A DNA stretch of 64,000 bases from Oceaniferula marina (GTDB taxonomy: Bacteria; Verrucomicrobiota; Verrucomicrobiia; Verrucomicrobiales; Akkermansiaceae). The notes below the pieces were generated by a model. That model made no database searches. It saw only the letters and a list, made by a program, of their open reading frames with translations, and was not told the origin of the DNA. A program made the position numbers and the translations under genes. The DNA is taken from positions 721,940-785,939 of the forward strand of contig NZ_JACBAZ010000004.1 of assembly GCF_013391475.1 (NCBI RefSeq). The letters are read 5' to 3'. Numbering within the stretch: position 1 is the stretch's first letter; each line of letters starts with the position of its first letter. Positions 1 to 8,616 of the stretch are shown here, one piece after another.

Positions 1-2
1 TG

Positions 3-425
3 TTCCAAATCGAGCAAAACCCGACCGAGCACATCAACCGTAGCAGCACCCACACCAGTAAACTCGTCGAACTTCAATCGGCGGCCTCAACCCATCTTGC
101 CACATTCGCATCTCCACTCCCCCAACTCCCGATCACTCAGCCGGGGTTTCTGAGCCCTCCCGCTCTATCTATCCTCACTTCCGAAAACAATAAAACCTCC
201 TTCGCAGCCACCCTGCACCGGCCGGTCACATCCACCAACGACGAATATGCCATCCAGTATTCCCATGATCTGAGCGAGTGGTTCTCCCTGGCCATCGATC
301 CATACATCCTAACAATCGATCCGCAAACGAACCATTCAGAGATCATTGAACTACGTATTCCCTCAGGCGATCCCAGCTTCTCCAACAACCGTGTCTTCTT
401 CAGAATCATCAACACCCGACCATGA
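3..425 (+). CDS. C-terminal end of an exported protein (partial)
   Basis: This reading frame is open from the left edge of the window to a TGA at 423-425, about 140 codons with no stop. The start lies outside the window. The visible part is a proline- and serine-rich stretch followed by a segment with YAIQYSHDLSEWFSLA and an ending RVFFRIINTRP. This resembles the C-terminal module of large exported Verrucomicrobiota proteins, which often end in a 'spd.L..W....FyRv' pattern; the beta-helix protein ending at 20272 finishes the same way (VTRSPDL...SFYRV). The stop overlaps the start of the sulfatase gene as ATGA, so the two are probably co-transcribed and translationally coupled. The function of the whole protein cannot be judged from this fragment. 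Confidence 0.6.
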   Translation, partial: FQIEQNPTEHINRSSTHTSKLVELQSAASTHLATFASPLPQLPITQPGFLSPPALSILTSENNKTSFAATLHRPVTSTNDEYAIQYSHDLSEWFSLAIDPYILTIDPQTNHSEIIELRIPSGDPSFSNNRVFFRIINTRP

Positions 426-1858
426 AACACCTAATTTCCACAGCTTTCGCCCTGCTCGCGTGCTTCAACCTCCACGCCCGCCCTGCCACGGAAAAGCCAA
501 ACATCATCATCGTCTTTGTCGATGACTCCGGGTACGCCGACTACGCGCACACAGGCAACCCCACAATCCATACACCAAACATTACAAGCATGGTGCACGA
601 AGGGTTGAACTTCCCACAGTTCTACTGTGCCTCTCCCGCCTGCTCGGCCTCCCGCTACGCTCTACTCACCGGCCGTAACCCGGCGCGCTCTGGATTCAGG
701 TGGGTCCTCCCCCCCACAGAAAGCAAGTATCTGCACCCCAACGAAACAACCATCGCAGAAGGACTAAAAAACCAGGGGTATGCAACCGCCATGTTTGGCA
801 AGTGGCATCTCGGAACACCAAACACTGGCAACGCCTATACCCCGAACGCTTTACCTCTGGCTCATGGCTTTGAGATCTTTGAAGGCACAACGGTCTCCCA
901 CGATTATGCCGACAGCCACCTCATCATGGGCCCCTCCAGTGATAACAATCCAACCACGGGCTACGCATCCATCACCACCAAGGTTCCGTCCAAACTGGAG
1001 ATCATGCAAGGGCTCACCAAGCGCTACACCGACCGCGCCATCCAATTTATCAGCACCCATAAAGATGACCCGTTTTTCATCTACCTGGCCCCCAACATGC
1101 CCCATCTCCCCGTCCATTCTTCCGAAGAATTTCAAGGAACCTCTCTGCGAGGTCCTCTGGGCGATTGTATCGAGGAAATCGATAACTCCGTCGGACGTAT
1201 CCGCCAAGCCCTTGCTGATGCCGGGGTCACAGAGAACACTCTGATCATTTACACTTCCGATAACGGCCCGTGGATTCGCTTTGAAAACACCACAACCACC
1301 TACCCCAATGGCCAGGGGGAGGCTCGTCTCAACGTCGGCTCAGCACTACCATTCCGCGATGGTAAAGGTTCCACTTGGGAGGGTGGTGTTCGCGTTCCCG
1401 GCGTCTTTTGCTGGCCTGGAACCATCCCTGCCAGCAGTGTTGAAAAAACACCGGCCAGCACCATGGATCTGCTACCCACCATTTTCTCTCTCGCCGGAGA
1501 GCCCGTCCCCGGTGACCGCATCCTCGATGGCCGTGATATCCGCCCCTTGCTTAACCCGGAAAACTTTACAGGAACGGTTCCCGACTTCAACTTTGTCTAC
1601 ACCGGAGCCTCGAGCAACGGCATCTACGCCGCCCGGAAAGGAGCATGGAAGATGCACATCCGCCTCTACTCCCAAACGGGAAACAACTACGGCTTTTCGG
1701 CTTCATCAAGCAACCCGCTGCTATTCAACCTCGAACAGGACCCAGGTGAACGATTTGATCTTTCAGCTCAACAATCAGAGCAGTTGCCCGCCTTGCAAAC
1801 CATCATCAACGATTTTCAGTCGAGCCTGAATACAGAGGGAACCTTTTGGTCCCCCTGA
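422..1858 (+). CDS. Exported sulfatase (arylsulfatase A-like, type I)
   Basis: This is a 478-residue type I sulfatase, predicted to remove sulfate esters from a polysaccharide outside the cytoplasm. Residues 1-20 form a signal peptide. The fold starts with NIIIVFVDDSGYAD, which holds the metal-binding Asp pair. The active-site motif is C74-S-A-S-R78 followed by YALLTGR; Cys74 is the residue converted to formylglycine in this family. Ala at the third position, where most sulfatases have Pro, is a tolerated variant. FGKWHLG near residue 122 and YTSDNGPW further on are other family motifs. The length is normal. The start overlaps the stop of the upstream gene (ATGA). It is followed by the convergent esterase gene and a heparinase-like lyase, which suggests a sulfated, acetylated polysaccharide as target. 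The exact substrate is unknown. Confidence 0.93.
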   Translation: MKHLISTAFALLACFNLHARPATEKPNIIIVFVDDSGYADYAHTGNPTIHTPNITSMVHEGLNFPQFYCASPACSASRYALLTGRNPARSGFRWVLPPTESKYLHPNETTIAEGLKNQGYATAMFGKWHLGTPNTGNAYTPNALPLAHGFEIFEGTTVSHDYADSHLIMGPSSDNNPTTGYASITTKVPSKLEIMQGLTKRYTDRAIQFISTHKDDPFFIYLAPNMPHLPVHSSEEFQGTSLRGPLGDCIEEIDNSVGRIRQALADAGVTENTLIIYTSDNGPWIRFENTTTTYPNGQGEARLNVGSALPFRDGKGSTWEGGVRVPGVFCWPGTIPASSVEKTPASTMDLLPTIFSLAGEPVPGDRILDGRDIRPLLNPENFTGTVPDFNFVYTGASSNGIYAARKGAWKMHIRLYSQTGNNYGFSASSSNPLLFNLEQDPGERFDLSAQQSEQLPALQTIINDFQSSLNTEGTFWSP

Positions 1859-1886
1859 TAGCCAAAGCCTACCCCACTCAGCCCCA

Positions 1887-3263
1887 TCATTTCGCCTGAA
1901 AACAGGGCACAGGCAAGCCCTCTTGATTCATCAGATTGGTGACAGGCGTGTTCGACCAGGCGTAACGGACTGACTTTGGATTTTTCACACCGTCGGACTC
2001 AAGCGTCACTTGATTGCTACCTGAAATGCGCGCCTTGGCCGGAACAAATTTGCCGTCGCTTCCAGCAACTTCAAACGCCATGGGTGCCTTACCATCTCGC
2101 GTTGCCAATCCACTGGCCACATCCTTGAAGGTCAGCACCACCTTCCCCCGTTTGACGACATGGGAAACATAGGTCGGGCTGTAAGCCACCACATCCTTAC
2201 CGTAGGTATCCTTCAAAGCAAGCAAGGCCAAGCGTTGCCCCACTTCCTTCTTTTTCTTCGGGTGAATATCCTTCGGGTTTCCAATATCGATGGTCACCGC
2301 CATCCCCGTATGCGGGATGCTGGCATTCGACTCCGACTGTGCCTGCCAAATCACAGGCAACACCTCCGGGGAATCCTTCGGGTAGCCGAATGGAGCCAAC
2401 TGCACAAAGTAAAATGGCATTTCTTTCCCCCAGATTTCACGCCAACCTGCGACCAGCGCCCGCTTTTTGTGATGATACAGGGCTCCGTCCTTACGGTTCG
2501 ATTCCCCCTGGTACCAGATTGCCCCTTTGATGCGCAATGGTGCCAAGCCGTGCACCATACCATTATAGAGTTTGCTATAATCTCCCTTCTTTCCCTTCAA
2601 CTCGGGGATGGCATCTCTGCCGCTTGGCGTCGTCCAAGGCTCAATTCTTGTCCCACCCCACGAAGATGCGATTAAACCAATAGGAACATTTTTTAATTCT
2701 TGCTGAAGATGAACCCCAAAGAAATATCCAACGGAAGAAAATCCCTTCCGAGGCTTATCGCCCAGATTGGAAATCGTTTCTGGGCTGCAAACCTTCCAAC
2801 CTGAAGCCTTTGCCACATCCGGAAGAGGCTTTCCTGATTTTACTTTATTCACATTCAGCAATCGTATCTTCGGATGACTGGCAGCTTGAATCGCCTGTTT
2901 CGGGTTTTCACTCAGGCCAATGCCCCACTCCATGTTTGACTGACCGGAACACAACCAAACATCTCCCATGAGAATATCCTTGAGCACAATCTCATTCTTC
3001 CCCTTCACCTTCATCGTCAACGCATCCCCCAAACCTCGCTTGGGTAGCGTCACTTTCCAGTTTCCTTCGGCATCCGCATTGGTTTGCTTCGAAGTTCCTG
3101 CCAAGGTCACGGATACCTTTTCCCCTGCATCAGCCCAGCCCCACACTGTGATGGGTTCACCACGTTGCAAAACCATGTGATCCGTCAATACCTTCGGTAA
3201 GGTCACATCCGCAGCGCATGGCCATGCACCACCCAACATCATCATTAAGATCGTCTTTTTCAT
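1887..3263 (-). CDS. Sialate O-acetylesterase-type carbohydrate esterase
   Basis: The product (458 residues from the chosen ATG at 3263) matches the sialate 9-O-acetylesterase / SASA group of SGNH hydrolases, which remove acetyl groups from sugars. The start gives a good signal peptide (MKKTILMMMLGGAWPCAADV); an upstream in-frame start would add 30 residues without one. After it comes a beta-domain (LPKVLTDHMVLQRGEPITVWGWA), then the nucleophile block CSGQSNMEWG with the catalytic Ser, and later GAIWYQGESN, the second conserved block of this family. Many family members in Verrucomicrobiota act on plant or algal polysaccharides rather than sialic acid, so the substrate is open. The gene converges on the sulfatase gene with 28 bases between the two stops. 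Confidence 0.9.
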   Translation of the reverse strand: MKKTILMMMLGGAWPCAADVTLPKVLTDHMVLQRGEPITVWGWADAGEKVSVTLAGTSKQTNADAEGNWKVTLPKRGLGDALTMKVKGKNEIVLKDILMGDVWLCSGQSNMEWGIGLSENPKQAIQAASHPKIRLLNVNKVKSGKPLPDVAKASGWKVCSPETISNLGDKPRKGFSSVGYFFGVHLQQELKNVPIGLIASSWGGTRIEPWTTPSGRDAIPELKGKKGDYSKLYNGMVHGLAPLRIKGAIWYQGESNRKDGALYHHKKRALVAGWREIWGKEMPFYFVQLAPFGYPKDSPEVLPVIWQAQSESNASIPHTGMAVTIDIGNPKDIHPKKKKEVGQRLALLALKDTYGKDVVAYSPTYVSHVVKRGKVVLTFKDVASGLATRDGKAPMAFEVAGSDGKFVPAKARISGSNQVTLESDGVKNPKSVRYAWSNTPVTNLMNQEGLPVPCFQAK

Positions 3264-3368
3264 CGCTATTTTGAATTTTCTGGAGGACCCAGCCACCAGC
3301 ACAATCGATACGTGCTCGCGATCAAGCATATTACAGAGAATGTTACCACTCAACCCTCTAGGGAACGG

Positions 3369-3577
3369 ATCATCGCAGGGCGAATTCAGTAGGAGCTAAC
3401 AGCCTGCGGCGCTGGCGGGATTGTCAGGATTTTAAATTTTCGAAGATCAAGCTTTGTCCAAAACCTATCACTACCCTCTAAAAAAAATCCTATAAATCCC
3501 CTTCAATCATGTGAATCCTGTCAGCGCCGCAGGCATCACCGAGATGATCTCCCTAATGTAGGAGCCCTGCGGATCAT
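3369..3577. repeat. Nested inverted-repeat element (about 209 bp)
   Basis: The gap between the esterase and lyase starts holds two nested inverted repeats. The inner arms are CCTGCGGCGCTGGCGGGATT (from 3403) and its near-complement GAATCCTGTCAGCGCCGCAGG (3513-3533). The outer arms are ATCATCGCAGGGC (3369-3381) and GCCCTGCGGATCAT (3564-3577). No open frame lies between them. It looks like a non-autonomous mobile or extragenic palindromic element placed between two divergent genes. No second copy was seen in this window. Confidence 0.55.
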
Positions 3578-3673
3578 CGCATCAAAGATGCTCCAGATTT
3601 GAATATTTCCATGGTCACTGATAAGAATGCGAATACCTCGCCGGTATATTGAGAATCCATCAACCTTCCAACC

Positions 3674-5458
3674 ATGCGCATTTCACTCTTCCGTATTCTT
3701 CTCTGCCTTGCATTCATCACGACAAGTTCATGGGCAGAGGTCCCAGACCACCCGCGCCTGCTCTTTTCCAAATCCGATGAAACGGCCGTCAAACAAGGTA
3801 TTCATTCCGACCCCTTGGCCAAGCAAGTCTACACCGAGATCCTACGTCGCGCCGACCACACCCTCAACGCGCCTACCTGCAGATACCACATCCCGGACGG
3901 CAAACGCCTGCTCGGTGAGAGCCGCCGTGCATTAAGCAACATCCTCCACTGCGCAATGGCCTGGCGACTCAGCGGTGAGAAAAAATACTTCAACCGCACC
4001 ATCAAGGAGCTCGATGCCGCCTGTGCACTCAAAGACTGGAACCCCAAACACTTCCTCGATACCGCCGAAATGTCGACCGCGGTCGCCATCGGTTACGACT
4101 GGCTCTACCACGAACTCAATGAAACCCAACGCAACACCTACGCATCGGCACTGCGAAACAAAGGGCTGGAACCCGCACGCAATGGATTCACAGGTAAACG
4201 TGCCTGGTGGTCGCATCCGCGAAACAACTGGGGGCAGGTGTGCGCCACCGGCCTCCTGATGGCAGAACGTGCACTGGAACGATCAGGCGACCACATTCAT
4301 CCCGCCCGAAAAGCCGCCAGTCAATCGCTTGAACAGTGTGCGACATTCTATCAACCCGATGGAGCCTACCCCGAAGGGCCAGCCTACTGGCACTATGGAT
4401 CAAACTACCACGTCATTGGACTCGCCCTTTTAGCCACGGAACATCGGCAACTTCGATCCCCAACACCCGCCACCTTTGCCCGCTCCCCGCTGTTCACCGA
4501 GCACCTAACCGGACCTACTGGCAAGGTCTTCAACTTTGCCGATGCCGGAGTGTCCACCAGCCGGGTCAGCCCCGCCCAATCATGGATGACTAACACCTTC
4601 GACCAGCCGGCCACCTGCAAATTCATCCGATCCAGGATCGCCCAAGACATCAGCGACCAACGCAAGCATTCCACCAAAGGACCTGAACGGTTTTTTCCGC
4701 TGCACCTACTCTGGCTGCCCAACGAACATCCGGACAAGCAGGCAACTCTCGCCACGGACTCCCGCTGGAACGGCAGCCAACCCATCGCAACCTTCCGCAG
4801 TCAATGGCATGACCCCGATGCTTTGTTTGTCGCCATCAAAGGTGGCTACCCGGGAGCCAGTCACGGGCAAATGGATGTAGGGACCTTTATCCTCGAATCC
4901 CAAGGCGTGCGCTGGGTCGAAGACCTCGGCAGCGACAATTACAACATGCCCGGGTACTTCGGATCCAAACGGTGGAGTTATTTCAGGCTCACGAATAAGA
5001 GCCACAGCACACTGGTCATTAACCAACAATTACAAAACCCCAAATCCAAACCATGCCTCATCACAGCATTTCAAAGCACTCCTGAAAAAGGAAGTGCCAG
5101 CATCGACCTTACGCAGGCATACACCCCTCAGGCAAAGCACATCGTCCGCAGCTGCACACTGGACCGTAGCCGTCAACAGGTCACGATTGAAGACGCCATT
5201 ACGCAACCAACGGGTCCCGTTCGCTGGGCAATCGTCACCCGAGCAGAAGTCAATATCGAGAACAACACCGCCATACTCAAACAATCCGGCAAAGAGCTCA
5301 AAATCATCCGTAACGACAAACATGGAGGTGTCTGGCAAGTGCTTGATGCCAAGCCTTCTCTCAAAATCGAAAACCAAAACCAAGGCGTCCGCATCCTCTG
5401 TTTTACCGCTCCGGCATCCCCCCAACTCACGCTCAGTGTCAGTTTCAGCCCACATTAA
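3674..5458 (+). CDS. Exported heparinase II/III-like polysaccharide lyase
   Basis: A 594-residue protein with a signal peptide (residues 1-21, cut after SSWA). It has the two-part build of heparinase II/III-like lyases. An alpha/alpha-toroid region covers roughly residues 30-350, with RNNWGQVCATG and PEGPAYWHYGSNYH, which carry the Asn, His and Tyr types used in catalysis. A beta-sandwich follows with GASHGQMDVGTFILESQGVRWVEDLG, the typical 'H.Q.D.G.F.l...G.rW..D.G' block. Such enzymes cleave uronic-acid-containing polysaccharides by beta-elimination. Located next to a sulfatase and an acetylesterase, it probably helps break down a sulfated, acetylated acidic polysaccharide. The polysaccharide-lyase family cannot be fixed by eye. 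Confidence 0.82.
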   Translation: MRISLFRILLCLAFITTSSWAEVPDHPRLLFSKSDETAVKQGIHSDPLAKQVYTEILRRADHTLNAPTCRYHIPDGKRLLGESRRALSNILHCAMAWRLSGEKKYFNRTIKELDAACALKDWNPKHFLDTAEMSTAVAIGYDWLYHELNETQRNTYASALRNKGLEPARNGFTGKRAWWSHPRNNWGQVCATGLLMAERALERSGDHIHPARKAASQSLEQCATFYQPDGAYPEGPAYWHYGSNYHVIGLALLATEHRQLRSPTPATFARSPLFTEHLTGPTGKVFNFADAGVSTSRVSPAQSWMTNTFDQPATCKFIRSRIAQDISDQRKHSTKGPERFFPLHLLWLPNEHPDKQATLATDSRWNGSQPIATFRSQWHDPDALFVAIKGGYPGASHGQMDVGTFILESQGVRWVEDLGSDNYNMPGYFGSKRWSYFRLTNKSHSTLVINQQLQNPKSKPCLITAFQSTPEKGSASIDLTQAYTPQAKHIVRSCTLDRSRQQVTIEDAITQPTGPVRWAIVTRAEVNIENNTAILKQSGKELKIIRNDKHGGVWQVLDAKPSLKIENQNQGVRILCFTAPASPQLTLSVSFSPH

Positions 5459-5549
5459 GAGCCTCAGAAAAAAGATTGTGCTCCATCTTCGCACATATGG
5501 ATTGGCCTCTCACGAAGATGGCTTACACAAGCTCCCGGTCAAAGAGCTG

Positions 5550-8297
5550 CTACGGTTGACACCAAACCACCCGCACTGCATCCATCCGCAAGCGAGCCTT
5601 TGAAATGACCTGCCGTAGTGCGTCCTGCTGATTTTGCATGGCGACAATCTCCTCCTGGCCGACGTGATCGTTGATTTCTTTCAAAGCAATCAGGCGATCC
5701 AACTCTTCCCCTAACACTCGATCTGCCAGGCTGCGGGCTTGTTCCACCACCGACTCCATTTGCCCCTGCACCAGTCGGTGACAAGAATATAACATCATCG
5801 GTAAAATCTTCCGTCTGAATGCCTCCTGTGAAAGCAGCTGGTGCATATTCCCGCTTCGTAACACGCCAGCCCGCAGAGGAGTATCCGCTGAGCGATCCGC
5901 TCCCGTATGGTCGACCTGCACCCGCAGAGGGGTCACCGGTAAAAATCGATCACTATGCAGTGAGGCGGGGGCCAAACATTCCACCACGGCATGAACCTCG
6001 AGTAAAATCCCCTTTGCAGGAGCACCCTCCCAAACGGCAAAAGCGGCATTCCCAGCCTCCGAGGTGAGCAAAAGGTCCATCGCTGTCCGGACCATGGGAT
6101 GATCCCAACTCATAAACGAAGTGTCTTCTCTCGAAAGCGCTCTGTTCCGGTCGAAAGTCACATTCAGGCCCTCATCAGGAAGAGCCGGAAACGCGTCGGT
6201 GATCAGGTGCCCCGGAAGCAACAAATAAGAACGGTCAACCAGTTCCTCAATATGCAAACCAAAGTAATCCCACAAGCGAATGAGGAATGCCTCCGATGAC
6301 TGGTCAGCATCCATCGTCTTGATCGACTCAATCATCGACTCCGCTTTCTCCGGTCGGCTCGAATTCATTTCCAGCAATCGGTCATATCCACGGTGCAAAC
6401 GCTCCGCAACCCGCTGACGACATTGCCGGGAGACCTCAATAAAGGCATGCAGGGAAGGTTCATGCATCCCCCGCTCAGGCGGTGGCCCTCCGAGTTCACG
6501 CATGATTTCCGTCGCCCCGTGCATACTTTGCTCAAAAGCATTCAGGCCTTCATGATACCAACGTGCCAAGACCTCCCCATGGCTCCCTTCCAAATAGGGA
6601 ACGTGGATATGAATGGTTTCCGTCTGACCGATCCGATCCAGACGTCCAATTCGTTGCTCCAGCAACTCGGGGTCATCCGGCAAATCAAACAAGACCAGAT
6701 GATGAGCAAACTGAAAGTTGCGCCCTTCACTTCCTATCTCGGAACAAATCAAGATCCGGGCGCCATCATCCTCAGCAAAGTAAGCCGCCGACCGATCACG
6801 TTGCAGCAAACTCATCCCTTCATGAAAATGCGCACACGGGATATTGATCCGTTCTTGAAGACAGCTGGAAATTTGCTCGGACAACTCACGTGTCCGGCAA
6901 ATCAAAAGTATTTTTTTTCCTTCCTGTGATTGAATCAACGAAAGCAACCACTGAACCTTTACTTCCACAGACCCATCACCCGCTTCTTCACCGGACGGAA
7001 CGGACAATGGAATCAAATGCGCTCGACGCTCTGGAAAGCCGGACAGGGCACTTCTCGTGTTCCGCAGCATCACCCGACCGGTCCCAAAGGTATCCAAAAG
7101 TTCACGGATCAACACACCGCGTGCCGACTCATCTCCCGAGTCCAGCGCCAGACAATGGTCATGCATACGCTCAGACCGGGAAACAAACAACTCCCGGTCC
7201 TCTTTGCTCAGTGGTTCACGCTCAAGCAACCGGCCAAGGGCATCTGCCAAGTGCTCATAATGCTCCGCATCCGACTGAAAGGAGTCGAGATCCGTGTAAC
7301 GATCCGGATCCAACAAGCGCAAGCGGGCAAAATGGCCTTCCGCCCCCAGCTGACGTGGAGTGGCGGTCAACAACATCAACCCCTCTGTCTTACGGGCCAA
7401 CGACTCCACCAAAGCATACTGCGGGCTAGCCTTTTGCGGCGACCACTGCAAATGGTGGGCTTCATCCACAATCAGCAAATCCCAACCAGCCGAAATCACC
7501 TGATTCCGACGCCGCTCATTTCCTGATAAAAATCCAACATCGGAAAGCACCAACTGGCTATCGAGAAAGGGATTCTCCTCCCCGCCCGCCTCAATGGCAC
7601 GGCAACGCTCTTCATCAAACAAGCTGAACAAGAGGTTAAACCTTCTCAGCAATTCGACAAACCACTGGTGCAGCAACGGTTCCGGGACAAGGATCAGGAT
7701 CCTCTCCGCCCGCCCCGTCAGATGCAGACGTTGCATAATCAGGCAAGCTTCAATGGTTTTCCCCAAACCCACTTCGTCTGCAAGCAACACCCTGGGGCGT
7801 AATCTCGATGACACCTCCCCGGCAATCGACATCTGATGCGGAATCAAATCCACCCGGCCTCCAACAAATCCGCGCACCGGTGATTGCTGAATCGCACACT
7901 GACGCCGCAACGCCTCCACCCGTAAATCATACGTGACCAGATCATCCACCCGGCCGGAAAGCAGGCGGTCCTCGGGTCGACTAAAACTCATGTGATCGGA
8001 TAGCCTGGCTTCTTCAACTTCCTGTCCGGCACAGAGGTAGACCAGCAAATGATCGATCTCAAGTACCTCGTCCACCCGCATCACTTCTCCCCCGTGTGTC
8101 TCCAGATTTTCTCCCGGCTTCAGCGCAACACGCCGAATCGGGGCCGATTCAATCGCATACTGGCGACGCTCTGCCGCCGCAGGAAACAGGACCTCCACCC
8201 GCTTGAATTCAACCTTCAACATAATGCCGAGCCCCAGCTCAGGCTCGGTTTCGCTTACCCAGCGTTGACCGGGTACAATTTTGGAATGGTCGGTCAT
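5550..8297 (-). CDS. rapA: RNA polymerase-associated SWI2/SNF2 ATPase RapA
   Basis: This 915-residue protein matches RapA (HepA) over its full length, including regions outside the helicase core. RapA binds RNA polymerase and uses ATP to recycle it after transcription. The ATG at 8297 gives the N-terminus MTDHSKIVPGQRWVSETEPE, like the RapA N-terminal Tudor-like region; a longer frame to 8450 would add 51 hydrophobic residues with no counterpart. Walker A is ADEVGLGKT (about residues 173-181), the DEAH box is IVDEAHHL (about 276-283), and the second RecA domain shows CSEIGSEGRNFQFAHH and EQRIGRLDRIGQ. The C-terminal part has FPALPDEGLNVTFDR and the final LDAVRVVWCQP region, as in gammaproteobacterial RapA. 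It converges on the lyase gene and diverges from the ABC-F gene. Confidence 0.93.
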   Translation of the reverse strand: MTDHSKIVPGQRWVSETEPELGLGIMLKVEFKRVEVLFPAAAERRQYAIESAPIRRVALKPGENLETHGGEVMRVDEVLEIDHLLVYLCAGQEVEEARLSDHMSFSRPEDRLLSGRVDDLVTYDLRVEALRRQCAIQQSPVRGFVGGRVDLIPHQMSIAGEVSSRLRPRVLLADEVGLGKTIEACLIMQRLHLTGRAERILILVPEPLLHQWFVELLRRFNLLFSLFDEERCRAIEAGGEENPFLDSQLVLSDVGFLSGNERRRNQVISAGWDLLIVDEAHHLQWSPQKASPQYALVESLARKTEGLMLLTATPRQLGAEGHFARLRLLDPDRYTDLDSFQSDAEHYEHLADALGRLLEREPLSKEDRELFVSRSERMHDHCLALDSGDESARGVLIRELLDTFGTGRVMLRNTRSALSGFPERRAHLIPLSVPSGEEAGDGSVEVKVQWLLSLIQSQEGKKILLICRTRELSEQISSCLQERINIPCAHFHEGMSLLQRDRSAAYFAEDDGARILICSEIGSEGRNFQFAHHLVLFDLPDDPELLEQRIGRLDRIGQTETIHIHVPYLEGSHGEVLARWYHEGLNAFEQSMHGATEIMRELGGPPPERGMHEPSLHAFIEVSRQCRQRVAERLHRGYDRLLEMNSSRPEKAESMIESIKTMDADQSSEAFLIRLWDYFGLHIEELVDRSYLLLPGHLITDAFPALPDEGLNVTFDRNRALSREDTSFMSWDHPMVRTAMDLLLTSEAGNAAFAVWEGAPAKGILLEVHAVVECLAPASLHSDRFLPVTPLRVQVDHTGADRSADTPLRAGVLRSGNMHQLLSQEAFRRKILPMMLYSCHRLVQGQMESVVEQARSLADRVLGEELDRLIALKEINDHVGQEEIVAMQNQQDALRQVISKARLRMDAVRVVWCQP

Positions 8298-8403
8298 GGC
8301 TCTCAGAGATGGAAGGGCGCGGAGACTACGCACCCATAGTAATCCCGCAAGCCCGAAGTGCACAAGAAAATGCGCACCACAAATCACACACAAGGAACGA
8401 AAA

Positions 8404-8559
8404 AACCACGGAACACACAGAAGACACGGAAAAGACAAGATTAGAAGCAAGATGGATTCGAGCTTATAGCTTACTTCTCATTGTGTGTTTCGATTTGTAG
8501 AAGTGAAAAGGCCAACATTCTCATTTATTTTTTCCGTGTCTTCTGTGTGTTCCGTGGTT
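8404..8559. repeat. Perfect 30 bp inverted repeat between rapA and uup
   Basis: The arms 8404-8433 and 8530-8559 are exact reverse complements (core ACGGAACACACAGAAGACAC) separated by 96 bases. The surrounding 319-base gap between the divergent rapA and uup starts holds no gene. The sequence resembles a class of dispersed palindromic repeats seen in Verrucomicrobiota and Planctomycetota genomes. It could be a small non-autonomous mobile element. A longer reading of rapA would run into the left arm, which is another reason to prefer the start at 8297. Confidence 0.7.
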
Positions 8560-8616
8560 CAAATTTGATGTATTTGGTATTTGGCCTTTGATTCCCATCG
8601 TCTATAGCATGCCGCC

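Noticed and set aside
8298..8450. Longer N-terminus for RapA starting at 8450
   Set aside because: The 51 added residues are hydrophobic, run into the inverted repeat and have no match in RapA; MTDHSKIVPGQRWVSE fits the family start.
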